Source of the DNA: Nostoc linckia NIES-25
Lineage (GTDB): Bacteria > Cyanobacteriota > Cyanobacteriia > Cyanobacteriales > Nostocaceae
Direction: 5' to 3'
DNA length: 64,000 nucleotides
Assembly (NCBI RefSeq): GCF_002368035.1
Contig: NZ_AP018222.1
Span: 4,971,508 to 5,035,507 of the forward strand
Numbering within the stretch: the first letter of the stretch is position 1; every line of letters begins with the position of its first letter. Both the position numbers and the translations under genes were made by a program. The notes below the pieces were generated by a model. That model saw only the letters and a list, made by a program, of their open reading frames with translations, did no database searches and was not told the origin of the DNA. Of this stretch, positions 26,430 to 35,327 are shown in pieces.

Positions 26430-26966
26430 TTAGGGTCGATGACTGCGGCGGATTTCTGTAATTTGATCTGCCACATCCAACAGAGATTTCGGCATCTCTG
26501 GCCCTGTGAGAATGATATCGACATGGGGAGGGCGTTTTGCTAGGAACGCTAAAACTTCAGTTTCTGGAATGAAACCAAAGTTAATCGCTAAACTTAACTC
26601 ATCTAAAACTACGAGACAATACTTACTTTCATGTACTACCCGTTGTGTATACTGCCATAGTTGTTGTAAGGCTTGGTTTTCTGAATCGTCAAGATGTGCT
26701 GTATCAATGCAACGAGGTAAATCACAGCGAATCCAATCTAAATTTTGTCCTAGTTGTATGGGTCGTTCGTGCCCTTGACGGATACCTCCTTTGAGGAACT
26801 GCACTATTAACACTGGCGTCCCTTGTCCAGCGATTCTCAGTGCTTGAGCCATCACACTTGTAAAAAAATTGCGATGAGAACTAGTAAAAACTTGTATTAG
26901 TCCTTCAACTGGATATGGTAAGTTAAGGGTTGAATTTATACTCGGCGTTTCTAGCTGGGCGACCAT
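26430..26966 (-). CDS. CobO/BtuR-like corrinoid adenosyltransferase homologue without a P-loop
   Basis: A 178-residue protein of the CobA/CobO/BtuR family by its later motifs: ALRIAGQGTPVLIVQFLKGG, LVVLDELSLAINFG and VDIILTGPEMP. In true enzymes the N-terminal strand is followed by a Walker A loop (GNGKGKTT); here the place reads FTSSHRNFFTS, with no GKT or GKS. ATP binding and adenosyltransfer are therefore doubtful, and a regulatory or other nucleotide role is possible. It lies 56 bp upstream of dcd on the same strand. Confidence 0.75.
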   Translation of the reverse strand: MVAQLETPSINSTLNLPYPVEGLIQVFTSSHRNFFTSVMAQALRIAGQGTPVLIVQFLKGGIRQGHERPIQLGQNLDWIRCDLPRCIDTAHLDDSENQALQQLWQYTQRVVHESKYCLVVLDELSLAINFGFIPETEVLAFLAKRPPHVDIILTGPEMPKSLLDVADQITEIRRSHRP

Positions 26967-27307
26967 AGGTAAAGTTCAAAAATTTACAATAAGTTACAGA
27001 GTATTACTTAAAATTAGTTATTGCGAATCTACCTGTATAATCAATCTGTTTTTCACAGGTGCAGTGGTTTGGGCAAATTGCATTATTAGTCAAACACTAC
27101 CTTGTGCTGAAGTCAATAGTTATTTTGATTGAAATTTTAGTTTTCTCTCTGAAATTAGCGTAAAAATGATAACAAATAAGTTACAGTTACGATCGCTTAA
27201 AAAAGCAAGAATTAGCGGCTGAAAGTCTTTATATACTTGATTTTCGGATTATTGCATAAAACAGACTTATAAAGTAGTAAATTTGACACGATGAGGGGTG
27301 AATTGTT
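26967..27307. other. Intergenic region, divergent
   Basis: A 341-bp gap between the CobO-like gene and the adenylate-kinase paralogue. AT-rich; one CGATCGC at about 27190. No gene or hairpin recognised. Confidence 0.45.
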
Positions 27308-27931
27308 GTGAGATTAGTGATTCTGGGAGGTTCCGGATCGGGTAAAAGCACTCAAGCACAAAGGCTTTGCAGATACTTTGATATTCCTCTGATTTCTACA
27401 GGTGAGATTTTACGAGAAGCCATATCTGGTGGCAAGTCCTTGCCGAACTTGCAATGGTCGCAAACCGATTCCCGGAATTATCTTTCTGTTTTCACTAGCC
27501 TGAATGAATTAGGCTACCATGCACGGCCATATCTAGAAAAGGGGGAATTAGTTCCAGACGAAATGATTATTGAATTGATCCGAATTCGCCTTAGACAACC
27601 AGATATTAACTGCGCTTGGGTATTGGAGGGCTATCCCCGCACTGCTTTTCAAGCTGAAGAATTAGATTTTTTATTAGATGATTTAGGCCAAAAACTAGAT
27701 TGGGCGATTTATCTACAAGTTCCAGAAGCGGTTATGGTTAGCCGATCCTTGGGGCGATCGCTACCAGATGACCAACCGGAAATCGTACAGCGCCGTGTAG
27801 AATTATTTTACGATCGCACTATCCCCATCCTAGAATATTACGACCGTCGTCGCCGCCTATTAACCATCAATGGCGATCAGTCACCAGAGATGGTGCTGCA
27901 AAATATTTTGACTCTGCTTTCTGTTCCCTAG
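27308..27931 (+). CDS. Adenylate kinase family protein with insert in the NMP-binding region
   Basis: Probable nucleoside monophosphate kinase. P-loop GGSGSGKST at 7-15, ISTGEILRE (29-37), LVPDEMIIELI and LEGYPRTAFQAEEL are adenylate-kinase motifs. Relative to standard Adk, about 25 residues (NLQWSQTDSRNYLSVFTSLN region) are inserted after the NMP-binding helix, and the LID is short (SLGRSLPDDQPEIVQRR). The start is GTG 27308. It is likely a second Adk-like enzyme; the substrate nucleotide is uncertain. Confidence 0.82.
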   Translation: MRLVILGGSGSGKSTQAQRLCRYFDIPLISTGEILREAISGGKSLPNLQWSQTDSRNYLSVFTSLNELGYHARPYLEKGELVPDEMIIELIRIRLRQPDINCAWVLEGYPRTAFQAEELDFLLDDLGQKLDWAIYLQVPEAVMVSRSLGRSLPDDQPEIVQRRVELFYDRTIPILEYYDRRRRLLTINGDQSPEMVLQNILTLLSVP

Positions 27932-27949
27932 AGATGGGTAGGGGGCAGG

Positions 27950-28046
27950 GGAAAAGGTTAAAGGGAAAAGGTTAAAGGGAAAAGGAAAAAGGAATAGATT
28001 TAATCTTTCTGCTTTTCTCCTTACCCCTTTCCCTTTCCCCATGTCC
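27950..28046. repeat. Polypurine/polypyrimidine palindrome (copy A)
   Basis: GGGGAAAAGGTTAAAGGG arm, core GGAATAGATTTAATCTTTC, then a CCCCTTTCCCTTTCCCC arm. It begins about 20 bp after the adenylate-kinase stop. Family copies: 34152, 50474, 57344, 58511 and 63640. Confidence 0.8.
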
Positions 28047-28108
28047 TGTTTGCCCCACTAAGGTAACCTTAAGGCAGTATTCCATTTAAAAATCTTGAGG
28101 CAAATCCA

Positions 28109-28855
28109 ATGGCTTGGCAGCGTCCAGACGGTCGTCTTCCCTACGAACTACGTCCGTTAAGTTTTTACCCCAGTTTTACCAGGTTTGCTCCCGGTTCTGT
28201 TCTGGCAAGATGCGGCGATACTCAGGTACTTTGTACCGTCAGTGTAACTAAGGGAGTTCCTAAGTTTCTGGAAGGAAAAGGTAAGGGCTGGTTAACTGCT
28301 GAATACCGAATGCTTCCATCTGCTACACAACAACGGCAAGAAAGGGAATTATTGAAATTATCTGGACGGACGCAAGAAATTCAGCGTTTAATCGGACGCA
28401 GTTTACGCGCAGCATTGGATTTTGAGGCGCTGGGAGAGCATACGCTGACTGTGGATGCTGATGTCCTGCAAGCAGATGCTGGAACTAGAACCACAGCAAT
28501 TACAGGTTCTTTTGTGGCTTTGGCTCATGCCATTTCTAAATTATTGCAGCAGGGAACCTTGCAGCGATCGCCCCTGCGCGGACAGGTAGCGGCGGTTTCC
28601 GTAGGGTTACTAGAAAAAGAGGCGTTTTTAGATTTAAATTATATAGAAGACGTAGCTGCAACAGTAGACTTTAATGTGGTGATGAATCAACATCTGGAAA
28701 TCATTGAAGTCCAAGGTACAGCTGAAGAAGGTAGTTTTAGCCGGGATCAGTTGAATCAGCTTTTAGATGTTGCCCAAAAAGGAATTGAGCAATTGTTAAT
28801 CTCTCAACGCGAAGCGATCGCTGACTGGAAAGACTTATTCGTAGGCGATTTTTAA
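28109..28855 (+). CDS. rph: Ribonuclease PH
   Basis: Phosphorolytic 3'-5' exoribonuclease that trims tRNA 3' ends. It has 248 residues starting MAWQRPDGRLPYELRPL, with GKGKGWLTAEYRMLPSAT, RTQEIQRLIGRSLRAA (arginine-rich substrate site), DVLQADAGTRTTAITG (phosphate and metal site) and VQGTAEEGSFSR. Complete; monocistronic. Confidence 0.97.
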   Translation: MAWQRPDGRLPYELRPLSFYPSFTRFAPGSVLARCGDTQVLCTVSVTKGVPKFLEGKGKGWLTAEYRMLPSATQQRQERELLKLSGRTQEIQRLIGRSLRAALDFEALGEHTLTVDADVLQADAGTRTTAITGSFVALAHAISKLLQQGTLQRSPLRGQVAAVSVGLLEKEAFLDLNYIEDVAATVDFNVVMNQHLEIIEVQGTAEEGSFSRDQLNQLLDVAQKGIEQLLISQREAIADWKDLFVGDF

Positions 28856-28926
28856 TATAGCAGGGAACAGGGTTGAGGCAATAGGCTTAAAAGTCTTTTG
28901 CTGTCGGTGTTTAACAAGAAAGAATT

Positions 28927-29096
28927 AGGACTTACGCAAAAACTCTCTCTTACTCTTATTTCTTTGTGTCCTTTGTCTTGAAAAGTTCCGATGTCTTACG
29001 ACAAGCCGTCCTTTGGGCGTCTACGCCGGAAGCTGGCACTCAGACTTTTCGCTGCGTCCTTTGCGGTTTGTTTTTTGATGATTTTGCGTAAGTCCT
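28927..29096. mobile_element. MITE-like element, AGGACTTACGCA-end family
   Basis: A 170-bp element with ends AGGACTTACGCAAA and TTTGCGTAAGTCCT, perfect 14-bp inverted repeats. The centre is unrelated to the copy at 25426-25541, so only the ends are conserved. Confidence 0.8.
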
Positions 29097-29148
29097 GGAT
29101 GTACTACATAGATTTTAAGTAGGTGGACACAATTATTTATAAGACGCA

Positions 29149-29223
29149 TTTCGACTCCGCTCAATGCTCAGTAGCCTGACTAAAAGAGGGTTGAGCGCAG
29201 AAGAGGGTTGAGCGCAGTCGAAA
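29149..29223. repeat. Inverted repeat with internal direct repeat
   Basis: TTTCGACTCCGCTCAA (29149-29164) and TTGAGCGCAGTCGAAA (29208-29223) pair at 15 of 16 positions. Between them AGAGGGTTGAGCGCAG occurs twice in tandem. Confidence 0.7.
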
Positions 29224-29669
29224 CCCGCTAATTTCAAGTTAGGTTTAATTTAGTCCTTCTACTTAGTTGACACCAATACACAGCTAGGTTGCCGTACTAA
29301 CCAAAATTAAGTAATTAATTATTTTTATAAATTTTTGTTAATTTTGAATAAATTTTTCCCATCTGGCGTCAATCAACCAAGTATGAAGTAACTGGATGTC
29401 AAGAAAAATAATTATGACAGTAGTTAGTACGACTGACTACTGACAACTTAGATGTGAAGGGGATAAGGTACGTCAAGGTGCGTCTACGTTTATTCAAGGT
29501 AGACGCTCTTATGATAAATCACACAACGAGGGCAAAAAAATATTTATTTCGCAGTTATCAGTCAACACTCAACAGTCAACGCTATGTTAAATGTTTCAAA
29601 AGTTAAAAAGGGGGATTGTAAGAAGTTAGGTATTGTATTGCTGGAAGCCAGCAATATGATGATGAAGCT

Positions 29670-30392
29670 ATGAACAAAACGGTTGAAGTTCTACCGGATC
29701 AGCCAGCGCTGGTTGCTAGAGCGCTAGAATTAATTTTGTCCAAGTTAGAAACTGCCATTGAGCAGCGGGGGCGATTTACCATCGCTTTATCAGGCGGTAG
29801 TACACCTAAGCCGTTATATGAAGCCATCGCCAATCAAAAATTGCCTTGGGATAAAATTCATGTATTCTGGGGGGATGAACGTTACGTACCGCCAGATCAT
29901 CCCGATAGCAATGAACTGATGACGCGTCGTGCATGGCTAGATCGTGTTGATATCCCAGCTGCTAACATTCACGCCGTACCGACTTTAGAAGCTGACCCAG
30001 CCCAGGCTGCTGCTAAGTACGAACAGCATCTAAAAGAATTTTTTAATTCTTCTGGGGCGGAGTTTCCCGTGTTGGATGTAATATTACTGGGGATGGGTGA
30101 TGATGCACATACCGCATCTTTGTTTCCCCACACAGAGGCACTGAAAGTACGCGATCGCTTGGTCGCTGTGGGTAACAAAAACGAAAGCCTGCGGATAACT
30201 TTTACATACCCCTTCATCAACTCTGCTCGCAGCGTGATTTTTCTGGTTGCTGGTGCTAACAAAAGACCTGCTTTGGCGCAAGTCTTTGCACCTGTAGCCG
30301 ATGACTTCACTTACCCATCCCGTTTAATTCAGCCCCAAGGAGAACTTTGGTGGCTTCTGGATCCAGCAGCAGGTTCGGAACTCCAAACTTAA
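29670..30392 (+). CDS. pgl: 6-phosphogluconolactonase
   Basis: Hydrolyses 6-phosphogluconolactone to 6-phosphogluconate in the oxidative pentose phosphate pathway. It has 240 residues with ALSGGSTPKPLYEAI (phosphate site), FWGDERYVPPDHPDSN and LLGMGDDAHTASLFPHT motifs. Complete. It stands apart from zwf, which is not in the window. Its product is also the predicted endpoint of the inositol route at 46.7-63.6 kb, although the two loci are far apart. Confidence 0.95.
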   Translation: MNKTVEVLPDQPALVARALELILSKLETAIEQRGRFTIALSGGSTPKPLYEAIANQKLPWDKIHVFWGDERYVPPDHPDSNELMTRRAWLDRVDIPAANIHAVPTLEADPAQAAAKYEQHLKEFFNSSGAEFPVLDVILLGMGDDAHTASLFPHTEALKVRDRLVAVGNKNESLRITFTYPFINSARSVIFLVAGANKRPALAQVFAPVADDFTYPSRLIQPQGELWWLLDPAAGSELQT

Positions 30393-30407
30393 GTAAAGGG
30401 GGGGCAT

Positions 30408-30526
30408 GGGGTATGGGGCATGGGGCAAAGGGCAAAGGGCAAAGGGCAAAGGGGAAAAGAAAGATCCCTCCTTTTTCCCTTTTCCCTTTTACCTTTCCCC
30501 CTGGCGAAGCCATTCCCCCATCTCCC
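30408..30526. repeat. Polypurine/polypyrimidine palindrome, variant type
   Basis: Four GGGCAAA units, core GAAAGATCCCTCC, then CCCTTTTCCCTTTTACC. Same type as 20930-21015. Begins just after the pgl stop. Confidence 0.75.
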
Positions 30527-30734
30527 CATCCCTTCAGGAGTAATTGCTAGAATCGAAAGCTAAGGCCGCCCCTGGAGCTTGCCAGTCCTAAGCTATTACG
30601 CTTTTAAGTTGCACAATGATTCATGAGGTTCGTTGACCATCAACAGTCAACAAACAACACGAAAAGATGTGCTGCGTTAGATGCGCGACAGCTTTCTTTA
30701 TTTTTATGATGATCTTGAACAAAGGCTAAAATCG

Positions 30735-31613
30735 ATGATCGTCTGCCCTAATTGCAATCATCCCAATCCTGATGGTGCTGTCCAGTGTGAAGCTTGTTAT
30801 ACGCCGTTACCAGCAACTACTCACTGTCCCAGTTGTGGGGCATCAGTACAGGCTGATGCTGCATTCTGCGGTCAGTGTGGCTATAACTTGCACTCATCAA
30901 CAGTTCCACACGTTCACGCCCCAGTGGCTGCAACTGTGACTCCCGATATCCCCGTGGAAGTACCGCCGTTAGTTACACCCGATCCTCTTGCAGAACTTTT
31001 ACAGCCAGATGCTTTGGGAATTAACGGCCCGAACTCCCATCCTCCCGTTAGCTCATCCTTACCACCAACAGCGGTGGCGGCTGCTCCAGTAACTCCGCCA
31101 CAGCCATCTGTTACAGAAAACAGCCCTCCAACACCACCGCCAACTGTCGCCGCCCCGCCTGTGGTATCTAGCCAAGGTATTCCTACACCACCACCTTTGG
31201 AACCAGCACCAATCCCACCAGATGAAGTACCTCCACCAGTAGCACCACCACCAACGGTAACTGCTGCCAGAACGCAGTTGCAGCAGGTGAATGCCCGGCT
31301 AGTCCACGTTCAAACGGATATGTTGATTGAATTGCCGCAAAATCTCTCTGTAATTCATATCGGCAAGCCCAACGATCGGATTCCTCCAGATATTGATGTT
31401 TCAGGATTTCCCAATTCAGAAATTGTCTCCCGCATTCATGCAGATATTCGCGTCGAAGGTGACGCTCATTATGTAGAAGATGTGGGAAGTTCCAATGGCA
31501 CTTATATTAATAATTTGCCTCTGTTACCGGGAAATCGTCACCGCTTACGACCAGGCGATCGCATTAGTTTGGGCAAAGGAGACTTGATGACATTCTTGTT
31601 TCAACTTGCTTAA
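30735..31613 (+). CDS. Double zinc-ribbon and FHA-domain protein
   Basis: A phosphothreonine-binding adaptor, probably linked to Ser/Thr kinase signalling. From ATG 30735 (292 residues) it begins with two zinc ribbons (CPNC...CEAC and CPSC...CGQC, residues 4-50), then a proline-rich linker (about 60-190), then an FHA domain (about 205-290) with SRIHADI and GSSNGTYIN. The longer start at 30681 would put a poorly conserved leader before the first ribbon. Monocistronic. Confidence 0.88.
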   Translation: MIVCPNCNHPNPDGAVQCEACYTPLPATTHCPSCGASVQADAAFCGQCGYNLHSSTVPHVHAPVAATVTPDIPVEVPPLVTPDPLAELLQPDALGINGPNSHPPVSSSLPPTAVAAAPVTPPQPSVTENSPPTPPPTVAAPPVVSSQGIPTPPPLEPAPIPPDEVPPPVAPPPTVTAARTQLQQVNARLVHVQTDMLIELPQNLSVIHIGKPNDRIPPDIDVSGFPNSEIVSRIHADIRVEGDAHYVEDVGSSNGTYINNLPLLPGNRHRLRPGDRISLGKGDLMTFLFQLA

Positions 31614-31864
31614 CTGATTTTCGAGCAATCGTGACATCAGTCTAGATATTTTCTTTCTTTGCCATTCATTTTGGATGATAAACAAATCAACGGCATCGGC
31701 CAAGCAATGGATAACTTTGTTGTTCAGTTTAGGTAGTTAAATGCTGTGTAGTAACTCCCCTTTTTGGGGAGTATTATTAATATCAATTCAAAATTCACGC
31801 ATGATGCTTGCGGACACGGGGAATCGCTGCTCTAACAAAATTCACGCATTAAGAAAACTAGATC

Positions 31865-31937
31865 TAGGTTGGGTTCAGGAACGAAACCCAACGTTATTGG
31901 CGATTTGTTGGGTAACGCATTGCCTCAACCCAACCTA
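31865..31937. repeat. GGTTGGGTT palindrome
   Basis: Arms TAGGTTGGGTTCAGG and CCTCAACCCAACCTA match at 14 of 15 positions around a 43-bp centre with further AACCCAACG/TGTTGGGT pairing. A second copy lies at 37593-37665. Confidence 0.75.
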
Positions 31938-32129
31938 CTTTTGTGCTTAACGCCAAGGGTATTGGATTAAGGGCGTTGCTGGTTTCATATATAAATATCA
32001 TTTTGTGTTTTGATAAAACCCTTGTAGAAACGTTCCATGAAACATCGCTACATTTAAATTCATACTTCGATTCAGCAACACAGGATTAAGAATCTCAATA
32101 AGATTTGATATTGAGTAACTAAAAATCTC

Positions 32130-32280
32130 TATAGGACTACTATTTGATTTCTGAAAAATCTAAGTATTTGTAGGGTGTGTTAGGCGTAAGCCGTAACGCA
32201 CCAAAGTCTTAATAATCGTGCGTTACGCTGTCGCTAACGCACCCTACGTATCTTTTCAAAAATCAAATAGTAGTCCTATA
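32130..32280. mobile_element. MITE-like element with 28-bp terminal inverted repeats
   Basis: 151 bp. Ends at 32130-32157 and 32253-32280 match at 27 of 28 positions; the outer sequence is TATAGGACTACTATTTGATT. The centre is a GTAGGGTGTGTTAGGCG...CTAACGCACCCTAC palindrome, a motif seen again at 37503, 41098, 53941 and 54136. Non-coding. Confidence 0.82.
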
Positions 32281-32591
32281 TTTGAAGTATTTTTTGAGTG
32301 TTTACTTAGCTTGCTCTGGACTCATCGTTAAATTTTACAAGCTTCGATTTGATAAGTCGTATTGTTGTTCGCGATCGCTCATTTTGACAAGTCCTAAAGT
32401 ACGGTAAAAATCTCTCTCCAAACCTTTACTAAAAAGTTTGATAGACATTGAAATTCCCATTAATTTAATAATTACACTAGGATAGATGAAAATACACTTA
32501 CCAATTTGAGATGTTGAAAATCTAAAATTGAATGCCTCTCAATTACTCCGTGCAGAAAATCTAAAATCTAAAATCTAAACTTGAGTTATCT

Positions 32592-33329
32592 ATGAAAGAA
32601 CCAAGCAAAAATTCTGAACCCTTGCTGACAAAAGAAGCTCCGGCAGTTGTTGAACGCATGGGGCTAAAATGGCTAGTTGCTGCGGCGATCGCTACTGCTT
32701 TATTGTGGCAAGTTCCTGGAGGAGATTATATCTTATACCCATTTACAATCTTGGCAACTTGGTTTCATGAAATGGGTCACGGCTTAATGGCACTTTTGTT
32801 AGGAGGGCAATTTCAGAAATTGCAAATTTTTGGCGATGGTTCCGGCGTTGCAACTTATGGTATTCGGTCATCATTGGGGCCAATCGGCCCGGCAATGGTC
32901 GCAGCAGCAGGCCCAATGGGGCCACCTCTTGCCGGTGCAGCCTTGATTCTCGCTTCTCGCAGTTTTAAAGCAGCTTCCTTGAGTTTGAAAATTTTAGGAG
33001 GTTTTTTGTTATTTTCTACATTAATTTGGGTGCGTTCTTGGTTTGGGTTGGTGGCAATTCCTTTGTTGGGTTTAATAATTTTGGGTATTGCCTTGAGGGC
33101 ACCTCGTTGGGTACAAGGCTTTACTATTCAATTTTTGGGCGTACAAGCTTGTGTGAGTACATACCATCAACTAGATTATTTATTTAGTAGCTCTGCTGGT
33201 TATCTTGGACTCTCAGATACAGCACAAATGCAGCGGTATTTACTTTTGCCTTATTGGTTTTGGGGCGGGTTAATGGCGATCGCATCTGCGGTGATTTTAG
33301 TTCAAAGTCTCCGCGTTGCCTATCGGTAA
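32592..33329 (+). CDS. M50-like membrane metallopeptidase
   Basis: A 245-residue polytopic membrane protein with the zinc motif HEMGH (59-63) inside a hydrophobic helix, as in M50/site-2-type proteases. The substrate is unknown and the usual second motif (NxxPxxxxDG) is not evident, so it belongs to the shorter M50B-like group. It ends 28 bp before an SDR gene on the same strand. Confidence 0.78.
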   Translation: MKEPSKNSEPLLTKEAPAVVERMGLKWLVAAAIATALLWQVPGGDYILYPFTILATWFHEMGHGLMALLLGGQFQKLQIFGDGSGVATYGIRSSLGPIGPAMVAAAGPMGPPLAGAALILASRSFKAASLSLKILGGFLLFSTLIWVRSWFGLVAIPLLGLIILGIALRAPRWVQGFTIQFLGVQACVSTYHQLDYLFSSSAGYLGLSDTAQMQRYLLLPYWFWGGLMAIASAVILVQSLRVAYR

Positions 33330-33357
33330 AATAGTATATTTACGCTCACAACCAATC

Positions 33358-34101
33358 ATGGCAAAAAAACTGACAGGAAAAGTTGCATTGGTTACTGGTG
33401 GCTCCCGTGGCTTGGGGGCAGCGATCGCCAAACGTCTGGCGGAGGATGACGCAGCCGTAGCCCTCACCTACAGTAGTTCGCCACAAAAAGCCGATGAGGT
33501 AGTGCGGGCGATCGAATCGGCTGGTGGAAAAGCCTTGGCGATACGCGCTGATAGTGCCGATGTTGAAGCAGTAAAAAACGCCGTCGCTGAAACCGTGAAA
33601 GCCTTTGGTCGTCTCGACATCCTTGTGAACAATGCTGGCGTCGCCGTTTTAGCCCCCATCGACGAGTTCTCCTTGGAGGACTTTGACCGACTCGTTGCAA
33701 TTAATATCAAGGGTGTGTTTGTAGCTAGTCAAGAAGCTGCCCGCCACATGGGCGAAGGCGGACGAATCATCAACATCGGCAGCGTCAACAGCGACGTTGT
33801 GCCGTTTGCTGGCGGTTCCGTTTATGCTTTGACCAAAGGTGCGATCGCTAGTTTCACGCGCGGTCTTGCCCGCGATCTTGGCCCTCGCGGCATCACCGTC
33901 AATAACATTCAGCCGGGCCCAGTGGACACCGACATGAACCCAGCAGACGGCGCCTTTGCTGACAACATCAAAGGTATGACTGCCCTCAAACGCTACGGTC
34001 ACAGCGACGAGATCGCTGGCATGGTTTCCTACCTCGCCAGTCCCGAAGCTGGTTTCGTCACAGGCGCAAGCTTGAACATTGACGGCGGCTTCACAGCCTA
34101 A
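33358..34101 (+). CDS. SDR-family NAD(P)-dependent oxidoreductase
   Basis: A 247-residue classical short-chain dehydrogenase. Cofactor loop TGGSRGLG (about 12-19), NNAG, catalytic Ser in INIGSVNS and YALTKG (Tyr and Lys). The start is ATG 33358, which fits the usual MAKKLTGKVALVTGG opening and avoids overlap with the M50 gene. The gene is visibly richer in GC, especially at third codon positions, than its neighbours, suggesting recent transfer. Substrate unknown. Confidence 0.88.
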   Translation: MAKKLTGKVALVTGGSRGLGAAIAKRLAEDDAAVALTYSSSPQKADEVVRAIESAGGKALAIRADSADVEAVKNAVAETVKAFGRLDILVNNAGVAVLAPIDEFSLEDFDRLVAINIKGVFVASQEAARHMGEGGRIINIGSVNSDVVPFAGGSVYALTKGAIASFTRGLARDLGPRGITVNNIQPGPVDTDMNPADGAFADNIKGMTALKRYGHSDEIAGMVSYLASPEAGFVTGASLNIDGGFTA

Positions 34102-34151
34102 TCAGTGGGGATGGGATGAGAGAGATGAGGGAGAGGGGAGGCTCTTGAGGC

Positions 34152-34244
34152 AGGGGAAAAGGTTAAAGGTTAAAGGGAAAAGGAATAAATTTAATCTTTC
34201 CCCTTTTCCCCTTTCCCTTTCCCCCTTCCCCTTTGCCTCATACC
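34152..34244. repeat. Polypurine/polypyrimidine palindrome (copy B)
   Basis: Starts GAGGCAGGGGAAAAGG, core GGAATAAATTTAATCTTTC, ends CCCCTTTGCCTC. It sits between the convergent SDR and GNAT genes. Confidence 0.85.
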
Positions 34245-34246
34245 CA

Positions 34247-35110
34247 TCATCCTTCAAACAACACTAAGCCATACTTCTCGCCGGTGGGCACAAAGCCAAT
34301 TCCTCGATAAACTGCTTGTGCTGCTTGGTTGGCGTGGCTTGTAAATAGGATGGCACGTTTGACTCCGTGCGATCGCGCTTCTAACAACGAGCTTGCGACA
34401 ACACATTTGGCGTAGCCTTTACCCCGTAGCGCTGGCGGTGTCCAAACTCCACCAATTTGCACAATATCAGGTAGGGTGGCATTAAACGCAGAGTAGGAAA
34501 CTGGAGTATTTTCTGCTACCAATACCCAATGCATAGACTTAGCTTGACGCGCTTCAATTATTTGACGGCAAGCTGGTATTAAATCCGGAGTTTCTTTTTG
34601 CCCTAAAGCTTCGATATTATAAGCAGCACACCATTCAGCCAGTAATTCTAACTCCTCTGGATGTGGTAAACGACACTGCACTTGTTTTGCTGTTAAAGCT
34701 AGGGGTATTTGCAAGTCTGCTAGCGTCAGGGAAAATAATATCTCAGATTCATCAAGCTGAGTTGGTCGGTTGCTAAGTCCCAAAACGCTTTTTGTTGCTT
34801 CAACTTGTGTTCCAGGGCCGCTAATTCCAGCAATGGCGCGTCCAGATTGAGTGACTGCTGCTTGCACCACCTCTGCTAAATGTACAGGGGCTTGAACTAT
34901 TACCATCCCATTCCAAAAATGAGCTGCAACCGCCACGATAACTTCATTTATGTAGGCAGCTAGATAAGTTCCTTGAAATCTTGCACCCCGATCGAGCAAT
35001 CCCGCAGCTCGCCAGTTAGAGCGCAAAAACATTGAAGTCTCGGCATGTTGGCAGAGGAATGCTTCGAGTAAAGGCTCATCTCCAGGTTGTAGGGTTTTCA
35101 AGGTAGGCAC
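34247..35110 (-). CDS. GNAT-family N-acetyltransferase
   Basis: A 287-residue protein with two GNAT-like halves. The C-terminal half carries the acetyl-CoA motif: a GVWTPPALRGKGYAKCVV strand-helix and a QAVYRGIGFVPTGEKYG ending. The N-terminal half is degenerate. Substrate unknown. Complete; transcribed alone. Confidence 0.83.
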   Translation of the reverse strand: MPTLKTLQPGDEPLLEAFLCQHAETSMFLRSNWRAAGLLDRGARFQGTYLAAYINEVIVAVAAHFWNGMVIVQAPVHLAEVVQAAVTQSGRAIAGISGPGTQVEATKSVLGLSNRPTQLDESEILFSLTLADLQIPLALTAKQVQCRLPHPEELELLAEWCAAYNIEALGQKETPDLIPACRQIIEARQAKSMHWVLVAENTPVSYSAFNATLPDIVQIGGVWTPPALRGKGYAKCVVASSLLEARSHGVKRAILFTSHANQAAQAVYRGIGFVPTGEKYGLVLFEG

Positions 35111-35261
35111 AAAAAACTCCTGTGGTGTGCAAATTTAGTTTCCCAAATTCCTAGATTTCAGCGATCGAGGATTTGACATTAAAATCAAAGGATCTTATAG
35201 GTAAACCAGAAGAAATAGCAAATCGAATCGAGATAACGATAATTCAAAATTTAGCAAAAAT

Positions 35262-35295
35262 GAAAGGGACACAGTTATTCTGTGCCCCTAAATTA
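35262..35295 (-). terminator. Rho-independent terminator after the EF-G paralogue
   Basis: On the minus strand GGGGCACAG and CTGTGTCCC form a 9-bp stem (one G-T pair) with a 5-nt AATAA loop, followed by TTTCATTTTT. Confidence 0.82.
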
Positions 35296-35327
35296 AATTA
35301 CTTCAAGATGCTAATTGCGAATGTGGA

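Larger units (their letters stand above)
28856..29669. other. Intergenic region (814 bp) with two repeat elements
   Basis: Between rph and pgl. It holds an AGGACTTACGCA-end element (28927-29096), an inverted-repeat pair (29149-29223) and AT-rich sequence with no coding frame. A fragment resembling the 11855 element end (AGTTGACACCAAT) lies at about 29262-29275. Confidence 0.5.
31614..32591. other. Intergenic region (978 bp) with repeats
   Basis: Holds a GGTTGGGTT palindrome (31865-31937) and a MITE-like element (32130-32280). The rest is AT-rich. No gene was recognised; a short open frame at 31741-31950 runs through the palindrome and is not credible. Confidence 0.55.

Noticed and set aside
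29670..30392. pgl as a member of the inositol pathway cluster
   Set aside because: It is 16 kb away with no shared regulatory site; it is a housekeeping pentose phosphate gene whose product coincides.
33468..34002. Open frames on the strand opposite the SDR gene
   Set aside because: They mirror the GC-rich codon pattern of the real gene and have no domain.
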